Shown here: positions 45,379 through 58,900 of the stretch, one piece after another
How positions within the stretch are numbered: the first letter of the stretch is position 1
How the letters are laid out: each line of letters begins with the position of its first letter
DNA from: Nipponacmea schrenckii
Taxonomy: Eukaryota > Mollusca > Gastropoda > Lottiidae
Assembly (NCBI GenBank): GCA_030562195.1
Contig: JAUJPP010000007.1
Coordinates: forward strand, 26,905,769-26,969,768
Reading direction: 5' to 3'
DNA length: 64,000 bases
The notes under the pieces: generated by a model
What the model was told of the DNA's origin: nothing
Database searches by the model: none
Seen by the model: the letters and a program-made list of their open reading frames with translations, nothing else
Position numbers and translations under genes: made by a program

Positions 45379-47720
45379 ATATTCCCCCCATTTAAGAAAT
45401 GTTGTCCACAACTTTTACTATTTTAAGTATTAAATTCTTCAGGGAATAAAGACTTACACAGAGTTGGTAGCATCTCTAATACAACTCGCCATCTGTCAGG
45501 AGCTAGAGTGGAAAAATTAGCAGGTAATAATGAACGTGCTAACTCTGTCCTCCTTTGACTGGTCGAAAAATTAGTTGGTTGCTGAGACAGGATATACTCA
45601 CCAAGCCATTGAGGGGGGTTGTCTTGTTCGATTTGGTCGTTCTTCGGGTGCAGGTGGTACAACAGGTTCAGTTGCACTATTTCCGGACCTTGCGGTCGGC
45701 AAATTGTCAATAGAACTGTCATCTTGGGGAGGATCGGTAATTATCTCTGGTGTTGGCTGCTCCACTGCATGAAATCCATTCCTCGGTACGGCTAAAGTAG
45801 TCTTACTTGATAAATCTGACACATATCCTAAACGAGATGGGACTTCCAATTCTGGTGATTCTGGCCTCTCTACTTCACCTTGCTGTGCTTCATGAACTAG
45901 AAAAACCTCATCATCTTCATCATCACCATTATCACCATCTTCTGTGGGGCTAGCAGCAGGTAAGAAAGTTACCTGATCCACAACATGATCTGGTTCATCT
46001 CCACTATCATCAGTGTCCGATTCATCATTTTCAACTCGAAAATTTTGTCTAGTGTTTGGTCTGATTGGTCTGGGTGGTCTTTCTGGTGCAGTGGTGTTAA
46101 CCGGCAGCTCTGGAACAGTACCTATAGGTAGTAAATGATTTCGATGTAAAGTTCTTCTCTTACCTGTTCCATCAACAGCCAAAACACCATACACAGGTAT
46201 ATTAAGATTTGGTTGGCATATAATTCTATATTGCTTTTCCTCCCACTTGTCAGAAATCTTATGCAAGTTTACGCACTAGAACAAGATCGTCAGGTTCCAG
46301 TTGATTATTTCTAGCTCTTAAATTATTATTATAACCCTCTGGCTCTTTTGAGCTCTGGCAACTTCTTCTGATGCAGCTGTGTACACATGTTGGAGCTTTG
46401 ACTTCAGTTGATCAACGTAGGTTTTAGGATTTTGGAAATCTTCATCATCGTTAACCAAGTACTACATCGATGGCTAAAGTAGGTTTTCGTCCAAACATGA
46501 GCTCGAAAGGTGAGTAGTTGGTAGTTGAATGCTTTGTACAGTTGTATGCATGAACCAATGGCCCAATATAAGTTTTCCAATCTGACTTTTGCTCTGGGTG
46601 TAGAGTTCCCAGCATGTTAAGCAAAGTCCTATTGACCATTGCCCTGAGGGTGGTAAGGGGTGGTGCTGGATTTCTCCATACCGGTGAGGCGACAAAGTTC
46701 CTTAATGAGTTTCCCTTCAAACTGTGCACCTTGGTCACTATGAATCCTTTTGGGGAATCCATAGTTTATGGTTCTTGGTTGTCCTGTTCCTGGTAAAGCA
46801 CAGCTCCCAAACCACGTCCACTGGCGTCAGTGTGTAACACAAATGGCTTGCTAAAGTCAGCATATGCCAGTATAGGTGGTTTAACAAGGCATTGACGAAG
46901 TGTGTTGAACGCAGATTCCTGAGCTTCTCCCCAGTGCCAATCTTTGGATGATGGTTGACTACGCTTCTTCTTGGTAGGACCTCCAACTAACAAATCGTTT
47001 AAATCTTTAGCTATTTTAGAGAAATCTTTAATATATCGCCTGTAGTAGCCGACAAATCCGAGATATCTTCTAAGTTCATCGCTATTTGCTGGTCGAGGCC
47101 ACTTGGCAACTTTCTCCGTTTTAGAAGGACCAGTTTCTACACCGTTTGCTGAAACGATATGCCCTAGATACTTGACCTTTTCTTGAAAAAAATTGCATTT
47201 CTTTGGGGACAATTTCAAACCATGTTGTTGTAGCCTTGAACACACTAAAGACATACGTTCCATATGTTCTTCATAGGTCTTGCTGTAGATTATTAAATCG
47301 TCAATAAATATGGTGCATATCTTAAGGTTAAGATCTCTCAAACAATCCTCCATCAAACGTTGATAGGTGGCTGGCGCATTAGTTATCCCGAATAGCATTC
47401 TGTTATACTCGTAAAACCCGAGTGGACCAACTGTATAAGCTGATTTGGGTTTATTTTCCTCCTTTATGCCAATTTGGTAGTATCCGGACTTCATATCTAA
47501 CACAGAAAAGTACTGTGAGCCAGAGAGGTGATCAAGCAGTTCATCAACCCTTGGTAGTGCATAGGCGTCTCTGATTGTCTTCTTATTGATTAGCCGGTAG
47601 ACTACACACATCCGTAGTGACTTATCTTTCTTCCTGGCTAAAACTATGGGAGATGCATACGGACTGTGGCTTCGGCGAATGATGCCGCCATCTAATAAAT
47701 TCTGAAGATGTTTTTCACTT
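45379..47720 (-). pseudogene. Gypsy pol remnants (RT, partial RNase H, integrase, tail)
   Basis: 47611-46766 is RT with RMLFGITNAPATYQRLM and the catalytic block TIFIDDLIIY, then KYLGHIVS and the first part of RNase H ([17 protein letters not shown]). RT also extends upstream to about 47700 before a frameshift. An abrupt switch near 46766 leads to late integrase fragments ([20 protein letters not shown]). 46266-45598 is an acidic, Pro-rich tail frame. Much of RNase H and integrase is missing. It is non-functional. Confidence 0.8.
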
Positions 47721-48125
47721 CATCATACATACCTGGTGGAATTCGGCGATGTGGTTGTTTTATCGGTATCGAGTCTGTCAGTTTGATCTCGTGACCAAAT
47801 CAATACAGCCAATATCATTGACCAGTCCTTGATAAAAGACTTCAACTCCTGTAGTTGGTTCGGTTCCAACGCATTTTTGATGAAATCAATCTCATCCATG
47901 AAGTTATGTTCTTTCGGCTGGCAATCAGAAGAAAGGTGTTAAACTGTTACTAATGAGCTTTCTAACGATATCTACCACTACTAACTCAAATAATACTGAC
48001 TGTGGGACAATGCTCACCTTAGATGACGATAAGTTTGATATGCGAACTAGTACTGGAGTACCTAAATCTTCTGGGTCAACCTCCATTATGGTAGGAGTAA
48101 TTTCAACATGAGATGGTAGTTCAGA

Positions 48126-48404
48126 TTAAGATGATCTTTGGAAAAGTATATGATGTTTACCAAGATTTGCATAATTCGCAATTGTTCCTGTCAAACACAC
48201 AGACTGGTTACCATGTAGGATGGTTGACTTCGGCTGTGCAAACTTCAATAAACTCACTCTGTTGTTAAGGATGTAATCTTGGATTTTCATGCACTGGAAT
48301 GTCAAAGTCCATGTTTTTGGTAACTGGGCTGTGAGATGGTAATTATGACTATAGACTGCTAGAACTTTGTTGAGGATTGGCTTCAAAATGTTGGTACCAA
48401 TAAA
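48126..48404 (-). pseudogene. Gypsy protease-end fragment next to the 5' LTR
   Basis: The frame GTNILKPILNKV and following residues resemble the segment after the retropepsin domain of Gypsy polyproteins. It joins the truncated LTR without a leader or gag, showing the internal deletion. No intact protease is present. Confidence 0.55.
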
Positions 48405-48534
48405 AAGAAGAGTTCACTAAGTTGATATTGAAGATCTGAAAATGAAGAGTGATTACAGTGTGTTAGTGAAACATAGCCAGTGTCTGACTAAAATAAACAA
48501 TATTTACAATTAAAATATCCACTAAACTATCACA

Positions 48535-50514
48535 TAGACAACCTGTTTATATTCTGTGATTTTCAGGTCGATCGGATAAACGACTGTTAAAAAGTTCTGA
48601 ATATGTGCTCATTATCAATATCCATATGACATATCTAGTTAAGTTATTCATTTTCGAGACCAGTTCATTTAAAAATGTTAGGTCAAAACAGAAATACTAT
48701 GCATGTACCATTTTCAAATTAAGCAATATATAGTAGAGCTTCCCGAATAAGATCATTCTTTCAAAAACGATTTGATCTCCGTTACCTTCTGACAAACTAA
48801 ACAGCTTTTGTGTATCCATTTAGTTGTACTCGCCTCTGTGAGTCTGAGTGCTTACCTGTACAACGCAGTCCCCGGATCACAAAAAAAAGAAATTCAATGC
48901 CATAGATCGAGAGGGAAATGAACCAATTTCTATAAAACAAGACCTATAAAACCAAGACCCCACCAGCTATAAAACTAAGACCCCACTGTAACTTCCCGTT
49001 ACAAAAAGCCTAATGGCAAAAATCAAGAGAACCGTTGAACTATCACACGCATATTTTAAGGAGAGATGCCTTTTGGTATACACAGGATACCCTGAAAGTT
49101 TGAAAAGGTTATTTAGATTCCTTCTTTGATTTTTCGCCAGGGTCTTAGTTTTATAGTTTTTCAAATACCCATATCTCCTTAACTACTTGCTCAGGAGGGC
49201 TGTTATTTGTAGGGTCAGTGTAAGATCCCCCACCCTAACTTAACCTAGGATATGTTTGCTATCAATGCTCACATATGTATTTACCAGTACGTTGAACAAT
49301 CGTTTCGTGTGTTGTGTACAATTGAAAAAAAAGCCTAATCGAGAACCGTTTTACCTATCACAAGCATATTTTCAGGAGAGATGCCTTTTGGTATACTCAG
49401 GATACCCTGAAAGTTTGAAAAGGTTATTATTATTGTTTGTTTTTATCCCAGGGTCTTAGTTTTATAGCCAGGCCCGCAGCTACGTGGGGGGGGGGGGTGC
49501 ATTGCCTCCCCAAAAAAAATTGCCAAAAAAAACTGTCCGACCCTTTACTCATATCATCACTGCACACTATAACTAAAAATCTCACGACGAAATCCCCGAG
49601 CGCACGACTGTGAGTGTAGATTAGGGTCTAGCCTGAACCACCTTTATTGACATTGAGCAGCAAAAAAGTCATAAATCAATATAATTTTCATTGTGTTCAC
49701 AAAAGAGACAGACCAAGCACAGATAATAATTTCGTCGGTATTAAAACAATAGTCATAGTTTTGTATTTAGGGGGTAATAAGGCCATAACGACTTAATAAG
49801 GACACTTAAAGTTAATACCAAATAGAAGTGAGACCAAACGAAACGATTTCGGGGCTTATATTATATAGACCCAAAAAATAACATTTTTGAAGAATAAAAC
49901 AGTTGGGAGCTCTTACCATTATGGTAATTTTGTTTGGTAAAATTCTTTCATACCGGGGTATGAATGAGGCGGTTACACATTTTTTTAAAACCTCCTTTAG
50001 ACACAGTACTTTAGACACACTTCATTTAGGCACACGGACAGAAAAGCACATGTTATTTATGCACAGCGTTATTTAGGAACAGCGATTCAGACACACATTC
50101 AATTAAGCACACATATTATGGACTATTGTTTTTTGTAGATTGCTTGTGGGTGTTTTTTAACTCAATACTAACTATGCTAACTTCACCTTATCTTGTATCG
50201 AACATTTATCTCTTTATCCCCCCGCGAACTAGCTGGTGGGGTCTTAGTTTTATACAGGTCTTAGGTCTTTGTTTTATAGACACCCAACCAATTTCATTAA
50301 TCTTCTACGTAAAGGAATGGCGTTTTTTTTATGGATACTCATTGGGGTGCCCTTCATTTACCAAGATTATATCGATGAAGTGCACCAGAATCATTTCTTA
50401 CAGCGAAATATTTTTTATCGTCTACTCTTTCAAACTTTTGTGGCCCTGTCACCGAAAATTGCTTCGATCCTCGTTCTATTAGAAGTATAATTTTATCTTG
50501 CAGGTTTTATTTGT
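48535..50514. repeat. Repeat-rich spacer with copies of a GGTCTTAGTTTTATAG motif
   Basis: An ~100-bp segment at 49060-49155 (GGAGAGATGCCTTTTGGTAT ... GGGTCTTAGTTTTATAG) recurs at 49373-49468. The terminal motif also appears at about 50241 and, inverted, twice at 48942-48984 (CTATAAAACTAAGACCCC). At 50000-50110 a weak ~20-bp periodicity of TTTAGGCACACR-like units is visible. A G run with CCCGCAGCTACG near 49483 resembles a transposon end. No gene is supported. Confidence 0.55.
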
Positions 50515-51127
50515 ATGCTTAAGCCACCTCGAGTCATATATTATAGGCGCCATTTAAGTTTTTCTGTTGCAAAATTACAAGATGTGAAAGAAAATGCAAT
50601 ATTTAGGAAGTTTGATGAAAATATGCTGAAACATTTAGCTTGTCCTCTATGCAAAAAGCCTTTGAGGTAATTATGAAAACATTGTTTTATTCCGAATATA
50701 TTTCTTCTGTAATTTATTTATACAATTAGATTACATGTATATGAAGATAGTTAAATGGATTTTTTTTTATCTATTCGACAGTTATGGTAAGTCAATAATT
50801 TTAAACGAAATGGGGGAAGCGAACTTTTAATTAACCAAAAATAAGGGACATTGCTGGAAAAGGTTGAATGCCCCTGGTCTAAAGTCTTCCTCGGATAGTT
50901 TTAACAATCCAACGCAAACATTGATACATGTCTTTAATTAAATAAACAATAATATAGATTTCTTCCTATAGCCTCCTAATTTAATCCCAATCTATTTCAG
51001 ATATGATAAGGAAGCAAATGAACTAATCAGTGGTGATATTGGGGTGGCTTACCCAATTGTTGACGGGATTCCAAATCTTGTTCCGAAAGACGCAAGATTA
51101 CTGAAGGAAGATTTGAATGAAACGTAA
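50515..51127 (+). CDS. PYURF: PreY-like protein (PYURF family), 2 exons
   Basis: Exons 50515-50666 and 51001-51127 join (TTGAG|GTAATT to TTTCAG|ATAT) to 279 nt, 92 residues. After a basic leader (YYRRHLSFSVAKLQ) comes the Trm112p-like zinc-ribbon-type domain: MLKHLACPLCKKPLRYDKEA, NELISGDIGVAYPIVDGIPN and LVPKDAR. PreY proteins are mitochondrial and support coenzyme Q and complex I assembly methyltransferases in mammals. The first exon is preceded by an acceptor (TCTTGCAG) in phase 1, so a further upstream coding or leader exon exists; the 13-nt ATGAGTTTGAAAG at 40948 would fit. In vertebrates PYURF shares a transcript with PIGY; no PIGY-like frame was recognised here. Confidence 0.85.
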
Positions 51128-52867
51128 TTCTTAGGCAACAAAAGTTAACCTTTGTAACTTCTGTAAAAGCTATATTCTTCATATGTTGTAATTGATGCAT
51201 GTTCATGCTTTATACATGCCTGGTTCATTATTGAGACTGGGAATTGGAATGATGCAAATTATGTTTAATGGTGACTTCAAAAATTGAGCAATATTAGATG
51301 TTGATGCGATTCCAGGCCGATTTTTTCTGAAAGAAAACATTGTATATTATATTGTAAAATAAGAATTATATATTCCCGAATACGTTCTTATTTTCTTTTT
51401 TTTTTTTATCTATACTCGAAACTTGGTGTGCTTTTTAGTACTCACAACGCCATAGGCAACACGGCTTTTTAGTGAATACGCCGAACTCTATCTGTTGCAT
51501 GAAACCCACCTGGCAGAAAACAGAAAGTATAGGCTTCGCAGCTGACAAACGATAAATATCTATCAGAGTCGTACGAGTTTCAATCTTCACCACTTTCTTT
51601 CCAATTAACGACACTGAACTCTTTTATCAGGCCATATATAACCGTGGAAAAATAATTGTCTATACCAATGTTCAATTGGTCACAGGTTCATGTACTAATC
51701 TGCTAGTGTCTTTATGAGCTTCGGGCAGCACAGAATATTGAAGTTAACACTCAGTAAGCATTTTCGAGTGGCGTTTTGGATAAGTATTAGGAAGGGTAAT
51801 ATACACTGTTCAACTTGGAAGAAGTAGCTATTAGTTCTACTATTAAGAACAGGGTGATATTGAATATACAATTAAAATGTATACACTCTTCTGTAGCCTG
51901 ATTTGCTTGATAAGTTTTATATAGAGATTAATGTAAGTAACCTGATTTCATTAACGAGACCCATTTATCTTTTAATCGCTCTCTGATTTAATATGCCAGA
52001 CATAAACCCATTTCCCATGTCAAAAAAACACACATAGCAATAGATCTGAAGTTGTGTTAAAATGTAAGATGTAAAGTTTATAACGATGTCAAACTAGTTG
52101 AACAAGTAGTACCATTCATTGATACTTAGAAGAAAGTAAAATTTCTTGTTTTATGTCAACACAAGTGTCATGCTAGATAAACTTGAACGGTGAATAAAGG
52201 CTTACATCCGGGCATTACAAGTCCCGGAATTACTATAAATAGCCACAGACCATCAGTTACAGGTGATATCCCAGGACAACCATTAAATATTGAGCAGTTA
52301 TAAACCTTTGTGTGCCTGAAAACAAAGAAATGAAATATTTTAGAATATTACCACACAAAGGATGTGAAATATTGAAGCGTCAGTCTAGTAAGAATTAACA
52401 AAGAAAATATGACCTACAATACAGAGTATAATATAGATTATTGACTGATTAACAAACAGGTATGTATTATATTTATATTTTAATTTTAAATATAAAAAGC
52501 AATGGAGAAAAAAAGCAAAATAAAATCATTCAAGTAAGTTTTATAGAAAATAAAAAGTTTTCCAAATATTTAGATATATAAATTTTTGAGTTATATATCT
52601 GTATTATCTGTATCTATTAGAGTTCTGTTTATGACATAATTACAGGAACAGAGTTCTCTGAAAAATCAAAAATTGTCTTTTGTTTTTATGAAAACATCTC
52701 ACTACCTGGATTTATATTTCATATATAGCTATCCCTCTACAAAGAAATCACAAGATTAAGAATTCTTCTGCTCTTTCTTATCTGTTGGTTTCAATATGTG
52801 CTTAAGCTCTAGAATAGTTTATGAGGTTCGCAAATAGTACACATTAATATTTTTTTCAAGAAAGGCA
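51128..52867. other. Spacer between PYURF and the Kelch gene
   Basis: No coding signal. The right edge has TTTTTTTCAAG just before the Kelch start codon, so a 5' UTR exon of that gene may lie in this interval. Confidence 0.45.
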
Positions 52868-55800
52868 ATGGAGAAGGATAAATTACAGTTTGAAGCTACA
52901 AACCATGGTGATGTCATGTTAGCTGGTATAAGAACACTGCGAGATAGATGTCAGCTATTTGATATGATTTTAAATGTGGAGAATATAGATCTACCAGTTC
53001 ACAGAGTCGTGTTAGCCTCTTGTAGTGATTACTTCAGGTGAGAAACTGTCAATTTTTGATTTGCAATTCCATATAACCTGTAATCTTTACCTTCCTCTAA
53101 TACTTTCAATCTAAAATTATACAACTCACACATAAATTTTATTTCTTTTATCTCTCAACATGTATTTGTTTACTAGGCAATATCTAACAGAACTTTTTGA
53201 CTAGTTTCAACTCTAATTTTAAAAAAATTAGCTCTTCAGGTATTCCTGATTTCTTTCTTCTTTAATCTCAAGGTTTTATAGTTCTGTTAAATTATCCATT
53301 TATTCTCACAGAGCAATGTTCACTGATGGGTTGAAGGAATCTAAAGAAGAAAATATAAAGTTAAATGGTGTAACAGCAATGGGGATGCGAAATTTAATAG
53401 ATTTTGCCTACACCTCAAAAATCAACATTGATAATGGTTAGTACTGGTCATATATATATGACTGTGTATCTCTCATGGATATATTTTTATACACCCACAT
53501 TATAATGTGGTCGTATATTGTCGTCACCCCTGTCTGTCGAACCATCCGCCTGATTGCTTGTGAACGCAATAGAGACTACAGTTTTTGTCGGATTTGAATG
53601 CAACTTGCTGTGATCATTTATATTGATGAGATCTCGGACAAGTTCAAAATTGGCGATTTCTCAATGAACGGTTTTTGCACTTAGTAAAAACGCGTCAAAA
53701 TTGGCTTGTTAACGCGATAGACTACAGTTTTCATCAGATTTGAATGAAACTTGCTGTGATCAGTTATATTGATGAGATCTTGGACAAGTTCGAAATTGGC
53801 AATTTTTCTGTGAATGGTTTTTGACTTATTGCTCTTGACTTAGTCAAAACACGTCAAAATTGGCTTGTGAACGCGATAGAGATCACAATTTCCATTTGAT
53901 TTGAATGAAATTTGGTGTTATCATTTATATTGATGAAATCTTGGATAAGTTGGATAGTGACGATTTTTGGGTGAACGTTTTTTGAGTTATTGGCCTTGAC
54001 TTAGTTAAATTGCGTCGAAATAGACTTGTGAACACGATAGAGACAACAGTTTTCATCTGATTTGAATGAAATTTGGTGTGATGATTGAATTTGATGTCAT
54101 CTTGGTGTAGTTCGAAATTGACGTTTCGATATACTGTTTTTGAAATATTGCGCTTAACTTCGTCAAAAACTCAGCTTGTGGTTGCGATAGACAATACAGT
54201 TTTCATCTGATTTTAATGAAATTTGGTGTGAACATTTATATTGATGAGAACTTGAAATAGACCTAAATAATGCTAGAGTTTTGGCCTGTGTTAAAACAGA
54301 AAATATATTTTAAAGCGGGTGTATCTTGCTAGGAAACCACTTGTTACACATGCTGTCAATATTCTCGTTTGATTGAACTAGCTTAATAATAGAATAATAT
54401 TTATAATATTTATTTCTTTGTCTGGCTTCTGATTGATATCATTACCCTTACAAGGTACTTATGCCTTTTCCTCCATTTAAAAAAAAAAACTACATGTACT
54501 ATTATTTTGTAGAAAATGTGTATGATGTATTGGCAGCAGCAAATCATGTACAGATATTGCCAGTTATTTCTGCATGTGAAGATTTTCTCAAGTCACATTT
54601 AGACCTTGACAATTGTATTGATATTATGAATGTAGCAGAACTTTACTGTCTCAAACACCTTTACCAAGTTGCTCAACAATTTATGTGTCGGAACTGGTCT
54701 ATATATGTATTGTCTAAAGACTTTCTACAGTTGAATTTCAAAGAATTTCAAACTTTACTTTCTTCAGAGTTCCCAGTGGACTGTGATGAAAAATCTGTCT
54801 TATTGTCAGTATTAACCTGGACAGAATATGACTTGTCAAAGAGAAAGGGTCTCTTTGTGGAATTATTTGAATTCATCAATTTTGAAAACATCAGCAGTGA
54901 AGACATGGATGAAATTCAGTCCAACCCAGTTTGGAAAATTGTGGTGTCTAATGAAGTGGGCTTATCTAAATATTTAAATCAGCTGAACAAGAGTGTGGTT
55001 TCAAAAGACTGGCTCAAATGTTCTGGTATATCAAACTTAAGAGGCTTTCAGCACACTTTAATAGTAGCTGGAGGCTTCAGTAATGAAGGTGGGTTGACTA
55101 ATTCTGTTTGGTATTTAGATCAGTCTTCTGGAAATTTAAAACATTTGACCAAGATTCCTCATGTAGATCAGTGTAACTTTGGAATGGGTGTTCTCAATAA
55201 TAAACTATATGCAATCGGTGGCTGTTTCAATGACCAAATGCAAGAATTGATTCATCCTTTTGGTTTTTGTTACGATTCTCAAAGAGACGCATGGGAAAGT
55301 ATAGCACCAATGTCTCAGGAGAGGTGCAATTTTTATCTTGGAGTTCTTGAAGGCAGATTCTTTGCTATTGGGGGTGATCCTCATGCTACAGCAGGTGCAG
55401 CTGATACGGCTTTGTGTGAGGCATATGATCCTGAAACAAACACATGGGTTGATATAGAGCCAATGCCTGGTAATCGAATGCAACACACTGGAGCATCCAT
55501 AGGTCGAAGATTGTACATTTCTGGTGGCTTACAAGAGCAAGATGGTGATGTATTTGATGATCTACTTTGGTATGATTTAGATACCAATTTGTGGCAGACA
55601 GGAGCATCTATGAGAACACCCCGTGCTGATCATTCCATGTTTGTTTACAATAATAAACTCTATGTAGTTGGAGGATGGTTTTACGATACTCATACCCAGC
55701 AAAGAGTTATTGCCTCTGCCATTGACTCCTATAACCCAGAGTTAGATTGTTGGGAAACTGTGGCTACCCTCAATGAATGTAGACTGTTTGCAACTTACAC

Positions 55801-55981
55801 TGTTTATGACCGGTGCATCTATGTTGTGGGAGGATGGAAGGGAGGTAACTACAGGAAGAAATGTAACACCATTGATGTGTTTGATTTAGAACGTGGTGAA
55901 TGGATTGATAAGAAATGTCAAAGTATACAACTATGGGAACATTCTAGTTGTACTGTCTATCTTCCAAGATTTATATCTTGA
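52868..55981 (+). CDS. BTB-BACK-Kelch (KLHL-type) protein, 3 exons
   Basis: Exons 52868-53037, 53312-53436 and 54513-55981 join in phase (2, 1) to 1764 nt, 587 residues. Exons 1-2 form the BTB domain: RDRCQLFDMILNVE, HRVVLASCSDYFRAMFTDGL, GMRNLIDFAYTSKI. Exon 3 starts with the BTB end and BACK domain (CEDFLKSHLDLDNCIDI, FLQLNFKEFQTLL) and then six Kelch repeats, each with a GG pair followed by spaced Tyr and Trp (AGGFSNEGG, IGGCFND, IGGDPHA, SGGLQEQ, VGGWFYD, VGGWKGG). Such proteins are usually substrate adaptors of CUL3 ubiquitin ligases. The exact KLHL subgroup could not be fixed. The open frame before 54513 is intronic. Confidence 0.9.
53488..54325. mobile_element. Tandem-repeat-cored TIR-like element in a Kelch intron
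   Basis: Four to five diverged units of roughly 145-165 bp, each with GCGATAGAGACTACAGTTTT, TCTGATTTGAATGAAA, TTTATATTGATGAGATCTTG and a CAAAATTGGCTTGTG end, lie in intron 2. The left margin has TATACACCCACATT and the right margin GCGGGTGTAT, so ATACACCC forms short inverted ends. No transposase is seen. A TIR or Helitron-like element with a satellite core is likely. Confidence 0.65.
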
Positions 55982-58900
55982 TTTTGATTTCATTAATTTA
56001 TTCTGTTGTCACATACATTCTTTTAGAGTTAAAACTTTTGTTGACTTTTTTTTAGGGTGGGTAATCAGGCTTACATCATACAGTTTGAGAGGGTACAAAA
56101 ACTCACATAACCAAATCAGACAAGCCATGTCAAAGAAAAACCTCATATACATGTATAAACAATTTTAATTGCAAACTTGTTCTTTTTTTCTATTGCATTA
56201 TGTATCCACATGTGGGTGTAAAAAAAAATTAAACACAAATGTAATCTGTATTCAAGCTTGATATAGAAAGGCATGTCAAGTCACCAAGTCTATTTAACAA
56301 TGGGGTTTCTATGAAGTATTGGGTTGGACTGGTTGGAGGGATATAGTAGAGGCCAACACGCTGGGCAGAGGGCTATGACAAATCTTGGTCAGCATCATGC
56401 ATTAATGTGGGGTGATATGTCAAAGCAAGGTTAGTCTCATATATGAAAATGTGAGATGAAACAAATTAACAAGATGTTTTTAATAATATTTATTGCACAT
56501 ATCACTGACATCTCATTGCACTGAATCAAACAGTTATTTATTATTACAACATTAATTCTAAAGTAGTATTATGCCTAAATAATAAGATAAAACATTTCAA
56601 AAGATGGGATTTGATGATTTGAATATTAATTCAAAACAATGCGAAAAATATTTATAATGCTTCAAACTTTATGCAAAACTATTATTGGGTAGTTACTGGA
56701 ACAAAAGTCAGACAAAAAAACAAAATTAATCTTTCATTGATGTTCAAAATGAATACATCAGTTAAAATCACACTCAAAACAGGATAAAAAAAATTATAAA
56801 AATATTTGGACTTAGACTAGGATTTCATTAGAGACAAAGTACCAGAAGCTTGGTTCTGTAGGTATGTACTTCACCACAAAAACTTGTTAATTAGATTATT
56901 TACGTAGATATTTTGTTCAAAGGTTTGTAACATAAGAATATAATTATATAATGTTTCATATCTTAGATATGTTCAGTCCTATAAATACAACCTTCTGGAC
57001 AATTCAAATTCATGTTAATTAGCCAGTATAAACCATTTTTGTCTGATAACCAAAACAATATACATGTACTTTCAATAGTGAAATCAAGCCAGTCACTTAT
57101 ATTTTGTACAAGTTGGAGCCAAAATCAGACATAATTGGCAAAACTTACCAAATCAACACCTAGAATTCACCCTGTAATAACTGGTATGGACCATATCAAT
57201 GCTTTATGCATTTTACTTTATAATAGGTCTTTTACAGGTTGTTTGGTGGGTAAATTTAAATACTTATTTTTAGATATAAATGCCATCATTAATATTTTCT
57301 TTTTGATGATAATTTGCTTTAAGTTACATAAAACTTCAATTATACAAATTAAACACAATCAAAAGAAATATAATCTCCTTTCAAGAAAATATAGATTCAA
57401 TATAACCTAATAACAGAGCAAAATTGTCCATATTGAAAAATGTTCATTGACAATTGGTGTTACTTCAAACAAGAGAGTAAAATTCTAGATTTTTGTCATT
57501 TCTTTAAAAAAAACTTCAATGTAGATTCAAGTGATAATGCACAATGTTAACAATATATTAAAAAGAAAAACAACATGTTTATATAGTTATTACAAACAGC
57601 AAATAATTTAAACATGCAGCATATAATACAATGACAAAAATATGAACTGTACAAAATATGGTATATGTGGATCTTCTAGTACATACCTACTTATAAGGAT
57701 TTTATTACATATACAAAAGAGTTTTAGTCTTCATCCAATTGACATTTTTTACATGATTCAAATGTCTAAATAAAATTTTGCTACAATACATGGGAATTAA
57801 AACTTCATAAGACTTAATAAAGCATATCTGATTGTACAATCTTTGGAAAACACAAAAGAACAGTATCCCCACTCTAAATTAAGAAAAGGACCATTGCACA
57901 ATACATAATAATTTTCAAAAAACAACAAGGTATAATTTTAAACATATAAAAATTTAAGATATATCTTATCAGGTAATATAAACCAAATTAAAACATTTAC
58001 TTTTCAAGTACTAATCACTGATACAAAATAGTTTTAAGTTAATTATTTAGCACTAAGGTGGTCACTTTTAAAAACCATTTGTGTTGTGTTGAGTTGTGAC
58101 AGGTAGCAATATCTCTTTGAGAAAGCTCTTTAAGGCATGAAAAATAGGCAAGTAGAAACTACCTTAGTTTTAAGACAAAATCTACAACCTGTTATTACAA
58201 ATAAGGTTTTCACCAAAATCTCTCAATGATATTCGTGCACATATGGGAAAATTAAAGCCATATAAACACAAATCTTGTATTTTGTACTGTTTGATTACCT
58301 AATATAGTAAATAATACCTGGCTAGTGAAGTTAAATGATTATACCAATTCAGACTTAAAATCTAATCCAGTGACAAGAAACAAACTTAATAGGACATTTA
58401 ACAAACTTCTTAACATCTCATTTACACCAATATAACAATAAAAAAAATGTCTAAAAATCATTAAAGTCACAACAGATTCAAAATTCTTAAAACTGATCAA
58501 ATCTTATTTTGTCAAGAAGGTTTACTAATAAAGGTAAAGAAACAAAAGCATTTACAGGCAACAATAACATAGAAAACAGATACATTATTTAAAAAAAAAA
58601 TCATTAGTCATTAATCATAAGTCATGGAAACATTTAACTGTATATTTGAAGAGATTCAACAACTTATTGATAGCACATTATGGTCATTAATTCAAACTGG
58701 AAATATGTGGATACATGGATAATCCTTCACATACTTAACATACTATGACTCGACTCTGATCAACCAACATCAGTGGTCATCCAAATTCCCGGCATCCAAT
58801 TTTACCAGCCAATATTCTAGTACATTTAAATTGTTCATTTTTTTTGTTCAACAAAGGTTTAGAATCTAAATGTCTTAGAATTCTCACATCTGAATAGTGC

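Larger units (their letters stand above)
44460..48534 (-). mobile_element. Internally deleted Gypsy-type LTR retrotransposon
   Basis: On the minus strand the right end (48534 leftward to about 48404) and 45379-45250 share a near-identical LTR segment starting TGTGATAG. A purine tract AAATGGGGGGAATA at about 45393-45380 precedes the left (3') LTR, as expected for a polypurine tract. The left LTR limit near 44460 is approximate. Between the LTRs are protease-end, RT, start of RNase H, integrase remnants and a tail, with frameshifts and deletions; gag is absent. The 5' LTR is truncated and abuts the protease region directly. Confidence 0.8.

Noticed and set aside
50126..50490. Hydrophobic plus-strand frames considered as PIGY or PYURF leader
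   Set aside because: No match to the PIGY pattern was seen, and the acceptor at 50503 separates them from the PYURF exon.
54461..54512. Kelch protein beginning at 54461
   Set aside because: The BTB exons at 52868 and 53312 join in phase at 54513, so the upstream frame is intron sequence.
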